From the NCBI RefSeq assembly GCF_020283565.1, contig NC_060061.1:23721362-23785361 (forward strand): DNA of 64,000 nt, written 5' to 3'. Numbering within the stretch: position 1 is the first letter of the stretch; every line of letters starts with the position of its first letter. Source of the stretch: Trifolium pratense (Eukaryota > Streptophyta > Magnoliopsida > Fabales > Fabaceae). A program made the translations under genes and the position numbers. The notes under the pieces are model-generated. The model was not told where the DNA came from. It did no database searches and saw nothing but the letters and a program-made list of their open reading frames with translations. Of the stretch, positions 1 through 11,348 are shown piece by piece.

Positions 1-14
1 TGTAAAAAAAAAAA

Positions 15-188
15 AACTACCATAGCTGGTGGTCTAGTCCACTGTTGTGTCTGGGCCTTGTATGATTTTACTTTGATTTGTATCTCTCTGACTCTCTTGT
101 ATTTTTATAGTCTACCTCGGTACGTCTTGTGCTGGGGAGACGGTTTGTGTTAATATATATATCATTTTAGCTTCTTCAAAAAAAAAAT
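15..188 (+). mobile_element. Probable LINE 3' end with poly(A) tail
   Basis: The segment ends in a run of A at about 178-188, preceded by a T/G-rich tail with no coding potential. This resembles the 3' untranslated tail of plant non-LTR retrotransposons. No reverse transcriptase coding is visible, because the upstream part would lie outside the window. The call rests on general resemblance and the poly(A) tail only. Confidence 0.4.
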
Positions 189-1200
189 TGTAAAAAAAAA
201 ATACTAGAAACTTTAAATAGAAACTTATTAATAAATAATGAAATCAATATGTTTTATATTAGTCGGTCTTTAAACAAAACACAAAATCTTAATCTTAAAT
301 AAAAAAATAATTGAAAACTTACAAATCTACTTAAGCATACAATTAACTTCAAGAAATTATCAAGTGGTAGTAGAGATGGAGTTTGTTGCCGCGACAAGCA
401 GACCTACTAAACAATTAGTCAAATATCAACTTGTGAGAGACATACATACTACTACAAATTGGTACGGTCCGTCCACGATCCCATCTTACTCATGGGCCCA
501 CTCAAAAATACCGACAAAAATGACGACTCTTTTTTTCTCAAGGAGAATATTAACGTCTGCGCATGTGCCTTAAGGACACATGTTAAGGAAGCAAAAATAG
601 AAATTTTTAAATCCTAATTTTTATATTTTAACTTTTGAAGCATTAAACTTTTTTGTATCATTAAATGTTGAGTTTTTTTATTGTGATATCTTAACATTAT
701 TCCCCTAAGGACACATGTTAACAATCCTTTTTTTATTTACTCCTTTTTCATTATTTTTGTACAAATAAAAAGAAATCTTTATTAAACTCATATATTCTCT
801 TTATATATAGTAAGTATAGATTACTTCAAAATATAAAATATTGTCTATATAATTATAAATTTTAAAATAAATTTATTATATTTAATAATTTAAATAGTGT
901 AGTATTAGTTATTTTGTTCAATTTTTTCTTTTTTAAAAAATCCTTAAAACCAGTCAAGAAAAATAAAAAGAATTCTTTAAAAAAAAAAGTGTACAATAAA
1001 ATAAAATAAAATAAAAGTGTACAACACTATTTTTCTCCGCACGCGTTTCTTTCCTCTAATTATCTTATTTTATTATTATATTATTTTTATTTTTTTTGGT
1101 CGAGTCTTATTTTATTATCTTAACTTTTAAAAAAATCTCCACAGTACAGAAGAAGCAACACTGTTTTATTTTTCAATTGTCAAGTGGTTGAAGAAAACAA
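189..1200. other. AT-rich intergenic stretch with a dispersed repeat
   Basis: No gene is supported here. Positions about 560-735 hold a short repeat whose ends share a 'aaggacacatgttaa' core. A related sequence recurs at about 5085-5200. The remainder is AT-rich spacer upstream of the transporter gene. Confidence 0.5.
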
Positions 1201-1205
1201 AAGAT

Positions 1206-1213
1206 TATAAATA
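1206..1213 (+). promoter_or_regulatory. TATA box candidate of the nodulin-like transporter
   Basis: TATAAATA lies 60 bp before the ATG at 1274, in an otherwise mixed AT-rich leader. Position and sequence fit a plant core promoter with a short 5' UTR. No transcription start evidence is available. Confidence 0.5.
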
Positions 1214-1273
1214 TTAAACAGGTGCGTCTATCAAAATACACACCACATTAAAAATTCTGTTAACTAAAAATCA

Positions 1274-3688
1274 ATGGGAATAATCTCCGATACCCCTTCA
1301 GTTTCCACCGCCACAAAATGGCTCGGTTTTATTGCCGCTATTTGGATTCAATCCATCTCCGGCAACAACTACACATTCTCAAACTACTCCGACGCTCTCA
1401 AATCTCTCATGCACCTCACCCAATTACAGCTCAACAATCTCTCCGTCGCTAAAGACGTCGGTAAAGCTTTCGGCATCCTCGCCGGTCTTGCCTCCGACCG
1501 TTTACCCACTTGGGCCATTCTCCTCATTGGTTCCTTTGAAGGTCTTGTCGGTTATGGTGTTCAATGGCTTGTAGTTGGTCAAATCATTCAACCCCTTCCT
1601 TACTGGCAGGTACTTTCCCAAACAAAACCCAACATTGCTCATTGATATTCGATGAATCTTAATTTCTTTATATTTAAGACCGGTGGAATATATTCAGATA
1701 GATATATCAGTTATTCAATGAACTTTAACCATGTTTTTTTTGCCAAAATTACTTCTGATTATGAATTTGTTTGTGGTGTTATAGATGTGTGTGTTTTTGT
1801 GTATGGGAGGGAACAGTACAACATGGATGAACACAGCGGTTTTAGTGACATGCATAAGAAACTTCCGGCGAAACAGAGGACCAGTTTCAGGGATTCTTAA
1901 AGGCTATGTTGGTTTAAGCACTGCAATTTTCACGAATCTTTGTTCTGCTTTAGTAGCAGATGACCCTGCTTTTTTTCTTCTAACACTTGCTGTTGCACCT
2001 TTCATCGTTTGTCTCACCGGAGTATTTTTCCTCCGTGAAGTTCCCGTTGCTAAAATTGCCACCGCCGCAGAAGATAACGAAGAAGGGAAGTATTTCGGTA
2101 TCTGTAACGCCGTTGCCGTTGTTCTCGCCGTTTATCTTTTAGCTTATGGTTTTGTACCTAATGCTAATACATTAGTATCACGTGTTTTCGTTGCGGTTTT
2201 GTTAGTTCTATTGGCGTCACCGTTAGGGATTCCGGTATATGCATATTTCAAGGGAAGAAATTCGGGTCGGGTCGGAGGTGATGTTGAGGGTCAGCGGGTA
2301 CGTGAACCTTTGATTCAAAATGGTGAAAAGGAAAGTGAGACGGTGGTGGATGCGGTGGTGGCGGAGACGGAAGTGGTTGTTGTTAAGGGACAACCGGTGA
2401 TTGGAGAAGAACATACGATAATTGAAGTGATGAAGAGTTTGGATTTTTGGATCTTGTTTGTTTCGTTTCTATGTGGAGTTGGAACGGGTTTAGCAGTGAT
2501 GAATAATATGGGTCAAATCGGGTTGGCTCTCGGGTATACGGATGTATCCTTATTTGTTTCGTTAACTAGTATTTGGGGATTTTTTGGAAGGATCGTATCT
2601 GGTTCCGTTTCAGAGCATTTCATCAAGTAAGTACTAGTATCCTTTATTCTTTTTTTGGCTTAACCTTTTAATTCTTGTTTTAGTATTTAATAATAATGAT
2701 TAGCCTTTTATGTAAAGCGGTTAATAAATATATCCAACTAACTACTACGATAATTGAAAATGATTGAATTAATTATATATTTATGTTTCTTTACCATATT
2801 GAGTATAAAGATTGGTGACATTGTAACAACTCAATTTACTTATTGGATTGGTTAAGTGAAGTTTCGTGGAATTGACAACATATTTGTAGATCTCAATCTT
2901 ATAACTTTCTGAGTAAGTTGGAATAGAATTGGGTGCATTGAATTAGGAATATACTAGTAGTTGAGTTGCGGTTGACTTTATTGGTTTGCCAATTATGGTC
3001 AAATTTGGTGTAAAGTAAAATATGTACTTTTAAGTTAGTTGGCTTGTTGCAACTTGCAATGCTAATTCCTAAATATACGTCCTCATGTTTTGTGTGATCC
3101 ATTGTAGTAAGACAAAATAATGATTAGTTTTAAATTATGATGACTACTCTTGTTTGTTCATCAATTAGGAATTGTCTATGATGTTTTTTTACTTACAATT
3201 TTCTTGTTAACAGGAAATCTGCAACACCTAGACCTCTTTGGAATGCAATATCTCAAATTCTAATGGCTGTGGGCTACATACTTCTAGCCCTGGCTATGCC
3301 CGGTTCACTATACATCGGTTCTGTTATCGTTGGCATCTGTTATGGAGTGCGTCTTGCCGTCACAGTCCCAACAGCCTCCGAGTTATTTGGACTCAAATAC
3401 TATGGTCTCATATACAATATTCTCATCCTCAATCTTCCACTTGGATCTTTCCTCTTTTCTGGGCTACTTGCCGGCATACTCTACGATATGGAAGCAACCA
3501 CAACAGAAGGAGGCGGTAACACATGCGTTGGAGGTCATTGTTATAGGCTAGTGTTTATAGTCATGGCTGGAGCATGTGTTGTTGGATTCTTCTTAGACAT
3601 TTTATTGGCAATTAGAACCAAGAGTCTCTACAACAAGATTTGCATGAGTAAGAAATCAAAGAAATCCTCAGTGACATCAAGTAGCTAG
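1274..3688 (+). CDS. Nodulin-like / NFD4-type major facilitator superfamily transporter
   Basis: A three-exon gene: exons 1274-1609, 1785-2626 and 3214-3688, all with GT..AG introns, coding for 550 aa. The N-terminal half is the plant Nodulin-like domain. Exon 1 starts after MGIISDTP with a first membrane helix and an 'SGNNYTFSNYS' segment. Exon 2 opens with the family signature 'PYWQMCVFLCMGGNSTTWMN' spanning the splice junction. The loop around residues 225-275 is hydrophilic and acidic; the C-terminal half (after about 290) is MFS-like with several hydrophobic helices and 'PTASELFGLKYYG'. The tail is lysine- and serine-rich (KKSKKSSVTSSS). It is an integral membrane protein of about 12 helices. 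Family members are putative transporters; the substrate is not known from sequence. AATAAA lies at 3811-3816. Confidence 0.93.
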
Positions 3689-4360
3689 CCAATGATCCTC
3701 AATGGAGCTGTTCACGTATAGGACAATTCTGGGATTGATGACATTTTTGGTCAGTGATATCCCAAATTGCATCCCACTTTAGCACTCAAATAGTTCATTC
3801 AATTTTTGAAAATAAAGCCGGGTTGTTAGTTTATAATTCCATTATGAAATGTAAGCATTTACCGGTAAATTGCAAGGATTAGTATTAGTATGATATATAA
3901 TTTTTTTCAATAGGCTATTCAATATTTGTGGTTCTTTTTTATTCTGTGGATTGATCTGGAAATGTAACTGTCAGTTGTAAGTTATTTTGTCAAATTCTTT
4001 AATGAGTGTTGTTTTGTTTGGTAAGTGACTATTGTCCCAAAATTTAATGATGTAAGCATTGAATTTATTTATTTTTATTTACAATGGATGATGGATCTGA
4101 TGATCGAACTCAGAACCTCTAGCATACTACCTAAATTTCTTATCATAACCTCTAACATACTACATAAATCTCTCATCATTAAACAAAACCTAATGGCTTG
4201 TTTGTACTAGTATTTTTAGTACGGACTAATAAGTTTGATAAAAAGATGCAGCAGGAAAATTTAATGAATGAAAGAAAGAAATAAAGATATTAGAAAGCGA
4301 TTTGTGGAGAAAAGTATGTGGGAACAGACTTGTCTTGTAGGATAAGAGAGCCAACAATTG
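3689..4360. other. 3' UTR and AT-rich spacer
   Basis: This holds the 3' UTR of the transporter, with AATAAA at 3811-3816, followed by spacer. A short stretch at about 4075-4190 ('agaacctctagcatactacc') resembles 53155-53220, suggesting a dispersed repeat. No gene is supported. Confidence 0.5.
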
Positions 4361-4803
4361 GATATTTTCTCTCCCAACCCTCCTCAATTCTTTTCTACCC
4401 CCCAAAAATCCAAGTTTGCCCGTTGCGGTTTGAAACATTTTTGCCAAAAAACTTTGGTTCGTATTCACCGAATCCAAATATTAAACCATTTCGGTAACTG
4501 CAAACCGAACTTTAGCGTTTTCGGTACACAAAAAACAAACGTCAGCTTGTTCGGTATCTGCGAACCGAAATGTCATAGATTTCGGTACGTTGGTCGCCGG
4601 AATTAGGTCATTTTCGGTAGAATTTTACCAAAATAATTGTTTCGGTACCTGCGAACCGAAATGTCCCAGATTTCGGTAAGTTGTTACCGAAATTTATCAG
4701 CATGTCAGCTTATTTTGGTTCGTATAAACCGCAGTACCCCAGGGGCAAAAACGGAAATTCAGAGGGTAGAAAAGAATTGAGGGGGGTTGGGAGAGAAAAC
4801 ATC
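4361..4803. mobile_element. Mutator-like MITE with 9-bp target duplication
   Basis: Terminal inverted repeats begin GATATTTTCTCTCCCAACC on the left. The right end, reversed, reads GATGTTTTCTCTCCCAACC, and the similarity runs about 45-60 bp inward. The element is flanked by a perfect 9-bp direct repeat CAACAATTG (4352-4360 and 4804-4812), the size typical of Mutator-like elements. The interior carries several copies of a motif built on 'TTCGGTA..TGCGAACCGAA'. No transposase is encoded, so it is non-autonomous. Confidence 0.8.
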
Positions 4804-6360
4804 CAACAATTGTATTGTAGGATAAGAGAGCCAACAAGAATTTAATGATGTTAAACGAGCCACGTAACAGATAAATGTGTTGGTCTGCTAAAGTTTTCTT
4901 GATGTATTTATTTCACTATCCGTTAGTTTGAATTGGTGTCCATACTCAAAAAGCAAGGTCCTTGAATTGAAGGGTGGAGTCCCACTCTACAGTCAGCAAT
5001 TTAACATTGTGCAGATCATGCTGCGGGGAAGTGGGAATCAATGATATTTAGGGAGTGGATTATCTCCGTTGAGATTTTTACTGGATTTGTGCATTTTGAC
5101 TTTTGAAGTATTAAATTTTTTATATCATTAAATGTTGAATTTTATTTTGGTATATTTTAATATGTATTCTAAATGGCACATGTTAACAAGACCCTTTAAG
5201 AGAAGTATTAATCTCAATGGTTGAGATTCCATTGGACTGTTACGTCACTAAATAGGATCTTCTCCCTGATATTTATCATGTGGTCCTTAGGAAGAGAAGG
5301 TATGGAAGATGGAAAATAGTAAGATAGACATCACATATCCCATCTACAAACATCATCAAGGATGGACAAAAAGAAACGGCTAAGGATCGACAATATTTTC
5401 AAACCTTTTTTTGTTGGAAACCGGATATCCTCTACACGCAACTGTAGAGACTAATCTCTCGAGTCTTGTGGGACTTAAATGGATGGCAAATTCTCCCTAA
5501 GAGTTTTAACACTGCTGCATGCCCAAGCCAGGGATCGAACCTAGGATTTTGGTTAAGCTAGATTTTCAACCTTTAGATTTAACATAAAATACGTACTTAA
5601 TTGTCATGATGACATATTGGGAACCCGTTACATACAAGTTAACTACTTTGGCAAAATGGGTATAACAAATTAAGTGAATCTAAGAGGACAATATGTTTGT
5701 ATAAACAAATTAATTAAGAGTTTATAAGTTGTTTTTATAAACTATTTTGGAGAATTTATAACTCTCGCAAACAGTCATACAAGTGCTTATGTAAATAGAT
5801 AAATTTAAATAAGTCAATACAAACATGCCATTCTCGAGATTGCTTTGCTAAAAGTACTTCTGCAAACCAACAACAAAAATGGTTAAATTACTTACCAGCT
5901 ATTATCGGCTGTTAACTTCTATATCTGAACACTTTACACATCTCCCTCGCGCACACCATGTTGAACACATAATTTATAACAAGGAACACACTTTTAGTTT
6001 GCAGAATTAAAAACCATGAGACCAAGTCCACACAAAAACCTTATTTATACGAAGATAAAAGCAAGTAATGTAAAAAGTTTTTTCAGATAAATAAACCTCA
6101 ATAGTGTTTAACTACAATCAACATAACAACAAATCTAATTGTGCATATGAATGTTCACAATACCAAGAATAACATAAATTATCCATATTAAAGTGCAACT
6201 GCACAACTGACCATCTAATTGTCGCAGCTTTTCTCCTTTGTATATTTTCCTTCAATGTTTTGATGACGTGCGAGAAGCACTCTAAGGCCTCATTAGTCTG
6301 ATATTTCTAGGTGAAAAGGAAGATAAAGAGAAAAAATTGCATTTATTTGTTACCATTGAA
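4804..6360. other. AT-rich intergenic stretch with dispersed repeats
   Basis: No gene is supported. Positions 5085-5200 resemble the repeat at 560-735. A block at 5405-5560 with 'cgcaactgtagagactaat' resembles short pieces at about 58190-58215 and 60070-60100. A block at about 5690-5830 is related to 6785-6830 and 7300-7440, a family of AT-rich repeats with 'acaagtgcttatg'. Confidence 0.45.
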
Positions 6361-6753
6361 TCAGTTTTTTGCCTTCAGAGAGTTATTCTCCTTGATCCTA
6401 GCTCGATTATCCAGCTTAACATAGCGTTTTAGATCTCCAAAAACAAGCGTTTCGATATTCTTCCTACGTAATTCACTCAACGCAGGGCGTTTATCAATCA
6501 ACTGAGACAACCAGTCAGGGTATTCTGCATTAGGCAGGATTTTTGGATCTGTTCCATCCTTGAGAATGTTGGCACCTACAACTGTACTTGCCTTGACTTC
6601 TTTGCTAAGAGTGGATCCTTTGGGCGAATCAGAAAGTCCGCCTCCTTTAGATCCTTTCTTTGCTTTAGCAGTCGCAAAAGTTCGCTGGCATGCAACAACT
6701 GCCTCTTTGGTGGTTAGAATGTATCTAACAGTCCTAGCACGGTTCATTAACAT
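6361..6753 (-). CDS. Mitochondrial large ribosomal subunit protein mL54 (L37 type)
   Basis: A single coding exon of 130 aa if the ATG at 6753 is used (6747 is also possible). The N-terminus (MLMNRARTVRYILTTKEAVV..RTFATAK) is arginine-rich, lacks acidic residues at first and ends in an 'RTFA'-type segment, as expected of a mitochondrial targeting peptide. A low-complexity KKGSKGGG linker follows. The conserved core contains 'STVVGANILKDGTDPKIL', 'EYPDWLSQLIDKRPALSELR' and the C-terminal 'RARIKENN', diagnostic for plant mL54/L37. Its role is as a structural protein of the mitochondrial large ribosomal subunit. The sequence before the ATG (TTTTTCTATGCAG, cut at 6759/6758) looks like a splice acceptor, so a 5' UTR intron is likely and the longer open frame to 6801 is probably not coding. 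Confidence 0.9.
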   Translation of the reverse strand: MLMNRARTVRYILTTKEAVVACQRTFATAKAKKGSKGGGLSDSPKGSTLSKEVKASTVVGANILKDGTDPKILPNAEYPDWLSQLIDKRPALSELRRKNIETLVFGDLKRYVKLDNRARIKENNSLKAKN

Positions 6754-6779
6754 GACTTCTGCATAGAAAAACTCAGTAT

Positions 6780-7450
6780 TAAGTCTTGTTTGAATAAACA
6801 ACTTAATTAAGTGTTTATAACATAAGTATTTTGATAGTTATGGCAGGGTGTATAGGAGAAAACGTGGGAATAAGGCTGCAGAGAATAATTCACTCATAAC
6901 TAACTTGGGTGGAAAGGGCATGACTAGTGACATGTGGCTTAGAAGAGAGAATGTGGATCTGAGGATTAAAGGCAGAAGTAATGTTCAGTATCTGTCAGGC
7001 ATTGATTTCAGTAGTCATCACTACCAGGAGAGAGGAGAGATTTAGCCTCTCGAAGTGCTTAGCTATTTTCGGTCATTTTCTTTCCCATTTTTACCTATTG
7101 TACTTATCAGTTTGATCGCATTTGAACTCTAGCATGATTTTACAGTAATAAAACCTTCCAGTTTCCATCTGTTTCTACTGATTTATTGCTTTTCTAGTCA
7201 TTCTACTAAATTGGATCCTGTCATATTTTATCATATAAGTACTTATATATATGTTTTTTCTATAACAAGATATAATAATTCAAAATATTTTCAGATAAGC
7301 AATAACTTGTTTGCATAAGCTATCCTGGAGAGCTTATGGAAATAAGCTCAAAACAGTTTATGGGCATGTCATAAACTGTTTCCATAAACTCTCTCAAACA
7401 ATCTCACAAGTGCTTATGCCCTAAGTACAAGTACATAACTAAACAAATTA
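6780..7450. repeat. AT-rich repeat family, possibly interrupted by other transposon DNA
   Basis: Left (about 6785-6830) and right (about 7250-7440) parts share motifs such as 'gtttataa' and 'acaagtgcttatg' with 5690-5830. Between them, 6848-7045 is an unrelated open frame (65 aa, charged, ending 'HHYQERGEI') followed by T-rich sequence. This looks like a fragment of another element inserted into the repeat. I do not recognise the encoded peptide. Confidence 0.35.
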
Positions 7451-8546
7451 ACCAATACGGCAAATGTATTTCTTCCAATATGTGTGGTGAACGGCGATTC
7501 TATAACAAATTTGAATGCAACACCATGACTGCTCGTGCTACCTATGATTAATCATAGTGGAACTTTGAAATTAAATAAGAGCTCACATCAGTAGTCCTAA
7601 ATTTCTAGGATGTTATGGATCTTCAAACGGGTTTGCAGTTGCACCAACTAATATGACATAAAGAATCATACCCGAGGAACATCAGCAGCAATAACTTTGA
7701 AGCTTGGTCTATGTATAGATTTTAACTTGTAAATCTGAGATACTTCAATTTTTTCTTACAAACACCAAATCATTACATTAAAGAGGGTCATTGTTTATAA
7801 TATACAATGCTACATTTTTAAAGTCAAATGAACGCACTAGTGGACCATCTTTACTCTAAAAATGGGATAAACTCAACACATGGTTCAGAAATCAGAAATA
7901 ATTCATATTAAGCATAGAATATCAGAAATCTTGAGACAAGTTTCAATAATGTTGCGGAGGTTATGAATAGCAAAAATATCCACACAATAACAAAATGCTT
8001 CAACTTCCATGAATACCACAAAATGACACCCCATGAATCTTAAGTGTTATACATCCTAAGAAAATATGCAGTAAGGCGTCTAAGAAGAAAAAGAAATTAT
8101 AGAGTGCAGTTATTTTTCTTCCCTTCTTTTGTGAAATTTAGCATAAAAATATTCAATAAAAGGTTGCCAAGGAGCATTGTAGAGCCTATTTACTTAGTGA
8201 AAACATTTTCTATTTTCATTTTCTAAAAAAAAAAGACTCTTGAAGTGAACAATTGTCTTAATTTCTGAAAAACAATATAAATGACGAAGAACTATTTTCA
8301 TTATTTTCAGAAATGCATTATCCCTAACTAGCATTTTATCTTCTCCCCCATCACAATGAAACGTTTCACAAATCTCCCATCTTCTTATTAACAAGTTAAT
8401 AAAACCAACACATATTCTAGGAATGAAAATAGAAAAGGTTTTGACAAAGTAAACAACCAACCCCTAAGTAAGTAAATTTGTTAACATGCAATGAGAAAAG
8501 GGTCCAAACAAATTAAAAAATCAAGACATAATTGATTGTTTGAGAT
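7451..8546. other. Intergenic stretch, nothing recognised
   Basis: AT-rich sequence with only short, low-complexity open frames (8044-8226, 8194-8460). These have no conserved motif or splice context. No gene or complete repeat was recognised. Confidence 0.5.
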
Positions 8547-8979
8547 GATGGTTTTAAATTGCTGATGCAGTAGCCTCTGCCACCGCATTGCACCGCAATT
8601 GCGGTGTGAATATCATTCAGATGTGTACCACTGCATCAGAAGCCGCATCAGACGATATCAACCATGTCCGTTCAAATTTTCTCACAAAAAAATAAACTTT
8701 ATGAACCTCAAATCCTAATTTGCGTCAAATCTAATGAAAAAACTTACTTTTAACAATCTCTCAATAGTGTATTTCAAGCACCTTTGAACCGGTACTTGCG
8801 GAATAAACTGAGACTCTACAATGGAGGGTAAAAATTGTAGTGGCACAGTGGTGTCAATTTACATAGTTTATGAAAATCTAAAATGATTTCACCCTGCAAC
8901 AACCGCATTTTGCGGCAACCGACCACAATGGCAACGACAACAATCACTATTGCATCCACAACCGCGATTTAAAACCATG
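8547..8979. mobile_element. Small inverted-repeat element (MITE-like)
   Basis: The left end reads GATGGTTTTAAATTGC and the right end, reversed, CATGGTTTTAAATCGCGG. Both are followed inward by related 'gcatcaga/ccgcatt'-type sequence. TGAGAT occurs immediately outside both ends (8541-8546 and 8980-8985) and is a likely target duplication. No coding sequence is present. Confidence 0.6.
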
Positions 8980-9480
8980 TGAGATATGTTATAGTGACCA
9001 GTAAACAAATTATTATGAACTTGATAAAAAATAATTATAAAACTAACATCAAAATGAAAACTCAACATCTACTTATAATAATACAATACAACAAATGTAT
9101 CACTATCATCTCACAGAAGAAAGACACAAACATCAGACAAATACTCAAAAAATTAGAACCAACAAAAAATAACATCAAAATTTGAAGGCGTAAGCTTTAG
9201 AAAGTGGGAAAATGAAGGAGTTTGTGGAAACTGTAAAGACAATTAGATGTGCTCATTTGTGGAGAGAAAGAGAACAAACCTAACCTTTTGTTTGAAAATT
9301 GAGAGAAAAGCCGAGAAAGCGAGAGAAGAGAAGAGAAGAATCCTGATGAGATGAAATGAACTGTGGAAGTAGGAAAAGAAAAGAAGCGAGAGATGGAGAT
9401 AGAGATCCCTCACGAACTGTCGTAATGGGCTGAATCTAATTGAGCCCAATTCTTAAATGGGCTTTTCAAAATTCACCTTT
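8980..9480. other. Intergenic stretch before the tRNA gene
   Basis: A-rich on the + strand to about 9180, then purine-rich (GAGAGAAA-type) to about 9420. The open frames 8979-9185 and 9243-9449 follow this composition bias and have no recognisable domain. Confidence 0.45.
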
Positions 9481-9482
9481 AA

Positions 9483-9498
9483 TTAAAAAAAATAAAAA
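9483..9498 (-). terminator. RNA polymerase III terminator of tRNA-Glu
   Basis: On the minus strand, immediately after the tRNA 3' end, the sequence is T-rich with runs of five or more T. That is a standard polymerase III stop signal for the adjacent tRNA gene. Confidence 0.7.
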
Positions 9499-9500
9499 TA

Positions 9501-9573
9501 TTCCGTTGCCGGGACTTGAACCCGGGTCTCTCGGGTGAGAGCCGAGTATCCTGACCAAGTAGACTACAACGGA
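9501..9573 (-). tRNA. trnE-CUC (nuclear): tRNA-Glu (anticodon CTC)
   Basis: The reverse strand starts TCCGTTG and ends CAACGGA plus discriminator A, giving a perfect 7-bp acceptor stem. The anticodon arm is CTCGG-CTCTCAC-CCGAG with anticodon CTC. The T arm contains GGTTCAAGTCC (B box). The length is 73 nt without an intron. It matches the usual plant nuclear tRNA-Glu, except that the A box reads GTCTACTTGG where plant copies normally have GTCTAGTTGG, changing position 15 from G to C. A T-run follows as terminator. The gene is probably transcribed but may be less efficient because of the A-box change. Confidence 0.93.
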
Positions 9574-10044
9574 TTGGTTGTTATAATTTAGACTAAATAT
9601 AAATTAATCATTAATAGTTATTTTTTTTGGCTTTCCAACGTGGGGAGTGCAATCATGATTTAGAATTTTAGGTGGACAAAGAAATCTCGAAGGGACTTTG
9701 GCATCAATTCTATTCCAATATCTTATTATTAAACAACAGCAAAGGAAGGACCTACATACCTTACACATATTCCTTTCGGTGGCACATAATTTCACTGTGA
9801 AAGTTAAAATATACTACTACAACTTATGAATGAATTCTCTCTCTAATGTGTGTAATTTTCTTATGGAAAAGTAAGAGTGTTATAATTTCCCATAAAAAAA
9901 AGTAGTGTTATCTCTTAATTTGATCTTATTGAATTTTGTCATATAAATGATGGTTGAACAATAAAATAAGATATCAATAAACCAAAAATAAAATAAAAAA
10001 TACTTTGTTCTATTGTTTTCATGAAGTTTGTTTGAACAATAAAG
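9574..10044. other. Intergenic stretch, nothing recognised
   Basis: AT-rich spacer between the tRNA gene and the hairpin element. The open frame 9604-9795 on the minus strand has no recognisable motif. Confidence 0.45.
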
Positions 10045-10343
10045 ACTTAATTAGTAAAATGGTCCCTTAAAGATATTTTTGGTTTCAGATTGGTCCCTTA
10101 AAGAAAAAAATGTCCAAATAGGTCCCTTAAAGAAAAAAAAGTCCGAATAGGTCCCTTAAAGACATCTCCGTTAATCAGTTTGGTCCTATTTAGACCTCTT
10201 TTTAGGGACCAAACTGATTAACGGAGATGTCTTTAAGGGACCTATTCGGACTTTTTTTTCTTTAAGGGACCTATTTGGACCTTTTTTTCTTTAAGGGACC
10301 AATCTAAAACCAAAAATATCTTTAAGGGACCATTTAACTAAGT
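10045..10343. mobile_element. Hairpin MITE with repeated 'ggtcccttaaag' motif (copy 1)
   Basis: The element is an almost complete palindrome. ACTTAATTAGTAAAATGGTC at the left pairs with the right end (..GGACCATTTAACTAAGT). The motif 'ggtcccttaaag' recurs several times in each arm, and the loop lies near 10185-10200. It would fold into a stem of about 140 bp. It is the same family as 13654-13928. No coding sequence is present. Confidence 0.8.
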
Positions 10344-11348
10344 ATTTTTGAACGCACATGGTGTTGGTATAGTGGTGTTGGCTTGAATTATTGGAGTATA
10401 TTTCTTTCAAGGTCTCAAGTTCAATGTTCCTTGGTGCCAATTTCGATAACTAAGTTTATACAGAGCAAAAAACTGTGTTTTTAAATGAGCCCCTCCCAAA
10501 TGGGTGGTAGGATTGGTCCTCTTGAATTAGTCGGTCATACGACCGGATACCAAATTTTTTTTAAGAAAGAAAAAAAAAAAGTATTTTTGTAACTTACTAC
10601 CAAATTGGTCACATTACTCTTAGGGTCTGTTTGGTTCAAAATAGGGGGAGGGGAGGTGAGGTATTTTTATAGAGGGGAGGGGAGGGAAGGGGAGTGAATT
10701 TTTTTAATTACATATGTGTTTGGTTCAAAAGAGGGGAGAGGAGGGGAGGTGAGGTATTTTAATTAAATATATGTTTGGTTCACAAGAGGAGGGGAGGTGA
10801 GGGGATTCTGCTTACCTCCCCTCCCCTCCTATCCCCTTCTAAAAATTGAACCAAACACAAAAATTAAAATATTACCTCCCCTCCCCTCCCCTCCAAAATC
10901 CCTTAAGCCTCTCTCTTGTCTCTTCCTCCCTTGCCAGTTGCCAATAAACCAAATCCAAATCTACTACTACAGCACACGTAATTGAAATTATAGTATCAAT
11001 TTGAGTGTTATTATCATGGCATCCATGTGAAACCAACAAAGGTAGCCCGAAATTGAAGAAATATGTTGGCTTTTTTATATCCGGGAGAGATAAAATACTC
11101 CCAAGATTAATACTAGTAAAACAAAACACAAACAACTTTAACCAATGGAAGACGCAATAATTTTTCCAGCGAATCTTAAGTTGGGTGTGGTTTACAATAA
11201 GGAAGAATCTGCCAGCTTTAGTTTAGTGGGCACAACAAGAAGCCAAAATTCATAAACCCAAAAAACCCGAAAATCTAAATACCCAATTTACATTTAACAA
11301 ACCAAAATACCATGAAATTAGTGCTACAATACAACTAGCTAAAAAGTA
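10344..11348. other. Intergenic sequence downstream of thaumatin-like gene 1, outside the MITE
   Basis: Apart from the Harbinger-like element at 10623-10902, no gene is supported. Sequence 10906-11348 probably includes the 3' UTR of the thaumatin-like gene on the minus strand. The open frames here derive from the CT-rich repeat. Confidence 0.4.
10623..10902. mobile_element. Harbinger-like MITE, G-rich/C-rich hairpin, TSD TTA
   Basis: It begins GGGTCTGTTTGGTTC and ends in ..AAATCCC, with TTA directly outside both ends (10620-10622 and 10903-10905), a PIF/Harbinger-type duplication. The interior has repeats of 'gaggggaggtgagg' and 'gtttggttca' in the left half and their complements (cctcccctcccctc) in the right half. 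It is therefore a foldback with internal sub-repeats. Confidence 0.75.

Noticed and set aside
4358..4606. 82-aa frame with repeated 'FGICEPK'-type segments
   Set aside because: It is the translation of the internal TTCGGTA repeats of the Mutator-like MITE, not a gene.
6754..6801. N-terminal extension of mL54 to an ATG at 6801
   Set aside because: A splice-acceptor-like sequence lies at 6759-6771, and the residues upstream of 6753 do not fit a mitochondrial targeting peptide or the family's usual start.
10797..11135. Proline-rich and Arg/Glu-rich frames in opposite strands
   Set aside because: Both derive from the CCTCCCCTCC repeats of the Harbinger-like MITE.
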